NCBI GenBank assembly: GCA_037447655.1
Contig: JBBHKE010001864.1
Location: 1 to 42,618 of the forward strand
Direction: 5' to 3'
DNA from: Zygnema cylindricum
Lineage: Eukaryota; Streptophyta; Zygnematophyceae; Zygnematales; Zygnemataceae
Length of the DNA stretch: 42,618 nucleotides
The position numbers were made by a program, and so were the translations under genes. The notes below the pieces were generated by a model. That model was given only the letters and a program-made list of their open reading frames with translations. It was not told the DNA's origin and made no database searches. This document shows positions 41,033 to 42,618 of this stretch, in pieces. Each line of letters begins with the position of its first letter. The stretch's first letter is position 1.

Positions 41033-41331
41033 TCAAAAGACAAACGCGGAAATGAATGTCTGCGCGAAATAGCAACGGCCGCAGCTCAATGAAAGTTTAA
41101 CAACAATGGAAAGAAATGCATCACCAAAATCCGCAACTACAAGGCTATTCCGCAAAATGAAAATGTGATGGAGAGAGAGCAAGCGAAACAGTTGCACAGA
41201 GGAGTTGGAACAAACCTTCTCCACTGACGTGGCGCCACCGATTTTAATTGCTGCCTCGGCCCGATTTTAATTGCTGCCTCAGCGCTGTTGCCTGTTGCGA
41301 GAGCGACGATGGCGAGGAAAGCGACAAGCAT
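41033..41331 (-). pseudogene. Small secreted-protein frame broken by 23-bp duplication
   Basis: From ATG 41331 (minus) the frame starts MLVAFLAIVALATGNSAEAA, a good signal peptide with AEA|A as likely cleavage site. A 23-bp tandem duplication (41238-41280, ccgattttaattgctgcctc twice) then shifts the frame, which ends at about 41137. Skipping one unit would lead into the other minus frame ending at 41033. A TATA-like TTATTTATG lies ~55 bp upstream (near 41385). No homologous family was recognised. It could be the first exon of a gene continuing to the left; GTTTGT after the duplication is a possible donor. Confidence 0.4.
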
Positions 41332-42618
41332 TCGGTGTTTCACCTGCACTATAAATCCATGGTGTATCCTCGTGCCCCATAAATAAGACGTAATAAGACA
41401 TTCTCGACTCTAACCAGACACTTTATTATGTGACTTATCAATGTTGAAGCCTCAAAGCATAAATAACAATTTGTCAGTGCACCAAATGATCTTCAAATGT
41501 GCGAGAGAAATTGAGGGCATCGCCATAATGATTTCCTGTTGAATGCCTCATGCATCGCTCGTTATAACTTCGTTGGAGCAGTTTTTAATCTAGAAGGCGC
41601 GTACAACCATTCGGATAGCTTGTTCCCACCCAAAAGGTTGTCTTTTTTGGATGGTTTAATACCAAAAAGACTTGACGAAACCTTGGTTGATGTTAAGAAG
41701 CAAGAACACCATACCCCCAACCCAAGAACCAAAAAATATTGTTTTCCTTGGGCATCGACTACGCATAAAAGATCGGTGTCAGAGTCAAAGCCTGATAGAC
41801 ATTCTTCCTCGATGATGCTATTGTTGGGAAAAGAACTGTTGATGATGTTAACTTATGAAAGCTTTACTCTCTCGTACTAAAGTCACATTTGCCAATTTGT
41901 CATCTTCACTCCTCTCTCTCGGTGTAACGTATAGGGCATTGCTTCTCGCCTTGTCCACAAAATATATTGTAAAAAGACATCCCTTTATGTAAAACCATGT
42001 CTTGACTAGACCACCTAAACTTGTCCGTATTGTTGGTTAGCAACCTTCCTCACTATTCCCTCTTTCCTTTCGTCGATTGGTCGATTTTTTTTGAAGAGCG
42101 TCGATCAAAAGGTATATGTCTTACATTTCCATTTTGCAACCGTCGGATTAATAGTCTGACAAGTGTACACTTAAAAAATATGATTTAAGTGGCGAAAGAA
42201 GCGTTAATGATAGTAGCGATACACATCGTAATGATCTTAGTTTTCGAAAGGTTGCCCCAAGTGATAGTTGGGTATTTGTGCGCGGATAAAAGCTGATTTA
42301 AGTGGCGAAACAACGTTTTCCACAAAGGTCCAATATGAATTTGTGAACAACTACACCGCGAATCATTGTTAGTGTCAAAGTTTAAATAGTGTTGAAGAAA
42401 ATTGACCGTAATTGATGCAAGAATTTGATTTTTTTTTTTAAAAAGGTGTATTCCAATTTCGATGTTTATGCTAATTTGGGAACAGCATAAATGGAATATT
42501 CGCTGTACGATTATATACATTAATATATGTATCCGTACAAAATATTAGAAATTGTACGCCGTCGAATTTAAAATATCCGTACATGCTATACTAATTTACG
42601 TGTCAGACTAATCCCGTT
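41332..42618. other. Unassigned right end of window
   Basis: A 113-codon plus frame (41539-41880, no ATG start) and a 111-codon minus frame (42185-42520) are present. Neither has a domain I recognise nor repeat-free support. The motif gatttaagtggcgaaa occurs twice 112 bp apart (42183 and 42295). I see no gene I can defend. Confidence 0.35.

Noticed and set aside
42185-42520. 111-codon minus frame
   Set aside because: No recognisable domain, signal peptide or exon structure. It could be real but cannot be supported.

Overview
This window looks like nuclear DNA of a land plant. It holds two intron-containing, secreted germin-like (cupin) genes in a sea of AT-rich repeats, Ty1/copia retrotransposons primed by an initiator-Met-tRNA-type site, MITE-like elements and long microsatellites. 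I cannot narrow the organism further. No rRNA gene, functional tRNA gene or CRISPR array was seen. Only the two germin-like genes look intact.

Layout. (1) 1-9.8 kb is gene-poor and built from segmental repeats: 257-755 recurs at 13215-13682, and 1546-3403 recurs at 7366-9270. One copy of the second pair carries a tRNA-derived SINE-like insertion; the other carries a palindrome-bearing insertion and expanded minisatellites. Two MITE-like elements (4564-4753, 5567-5975) and a relic of a germin-like intron (3409-3522) also lie here. (2) 9.8-13.2 kb is an inverted duplication whose arms each carry a two-exon germin-like gene, head to head, sharing a 763-bp bidirectional promoter. Both encode 205-residue secreted proteins with complete manganese-ligand boxes. 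(3) 13683-18723 is a nearly coding-free LTR element on the minus strand with two ~1-kb LTRs, PBS and PPT. (4) 18.7-22.3 kb is AT-rich spacer with minisatellites, hairpin repeats and an (AT)n block. (5) 22307-26070 is a 5'-truncated, mutated copia element (minus). It ends at a 730-bp (CCCTCT)n-type tract.

(6) 26.8-31.6 kb is the most unusual part: a spacer-less giant palindrome centred near 28951. Each arm carries the same outward-reading gene start (acidic leader plus a basic helix-turn-helix-like segment), followed by a long microsatellite that is the reverse complement of the one in the other arm. A short acidic reading frame (31656-31865) follows the right arm and could be the last exon of the same gene. 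I infer a foldback-type arrangement of a DNA transposon, possibly Tc1/mariner/pogo-like. (7) 32-40.9 kb is a nest of three decayed copia elements: one on plus (32.0-34.5 kb) with a nested TCGTCGCT-repeat element, one on minus (35.4-36.8 kb), and one on plus (36.8-40.9 kb) with most of its gag-pol and a 3' LTR. (8) 40.9-42.6 kb has a small signal-peptide reading frame broken by a 23-bp tandem duplication, and otherwise nothing I can identify.

The germin-like pair would act in the apoplast and may be co-regulated through the shared promoter. Everything else is mobile or repeat-derived.
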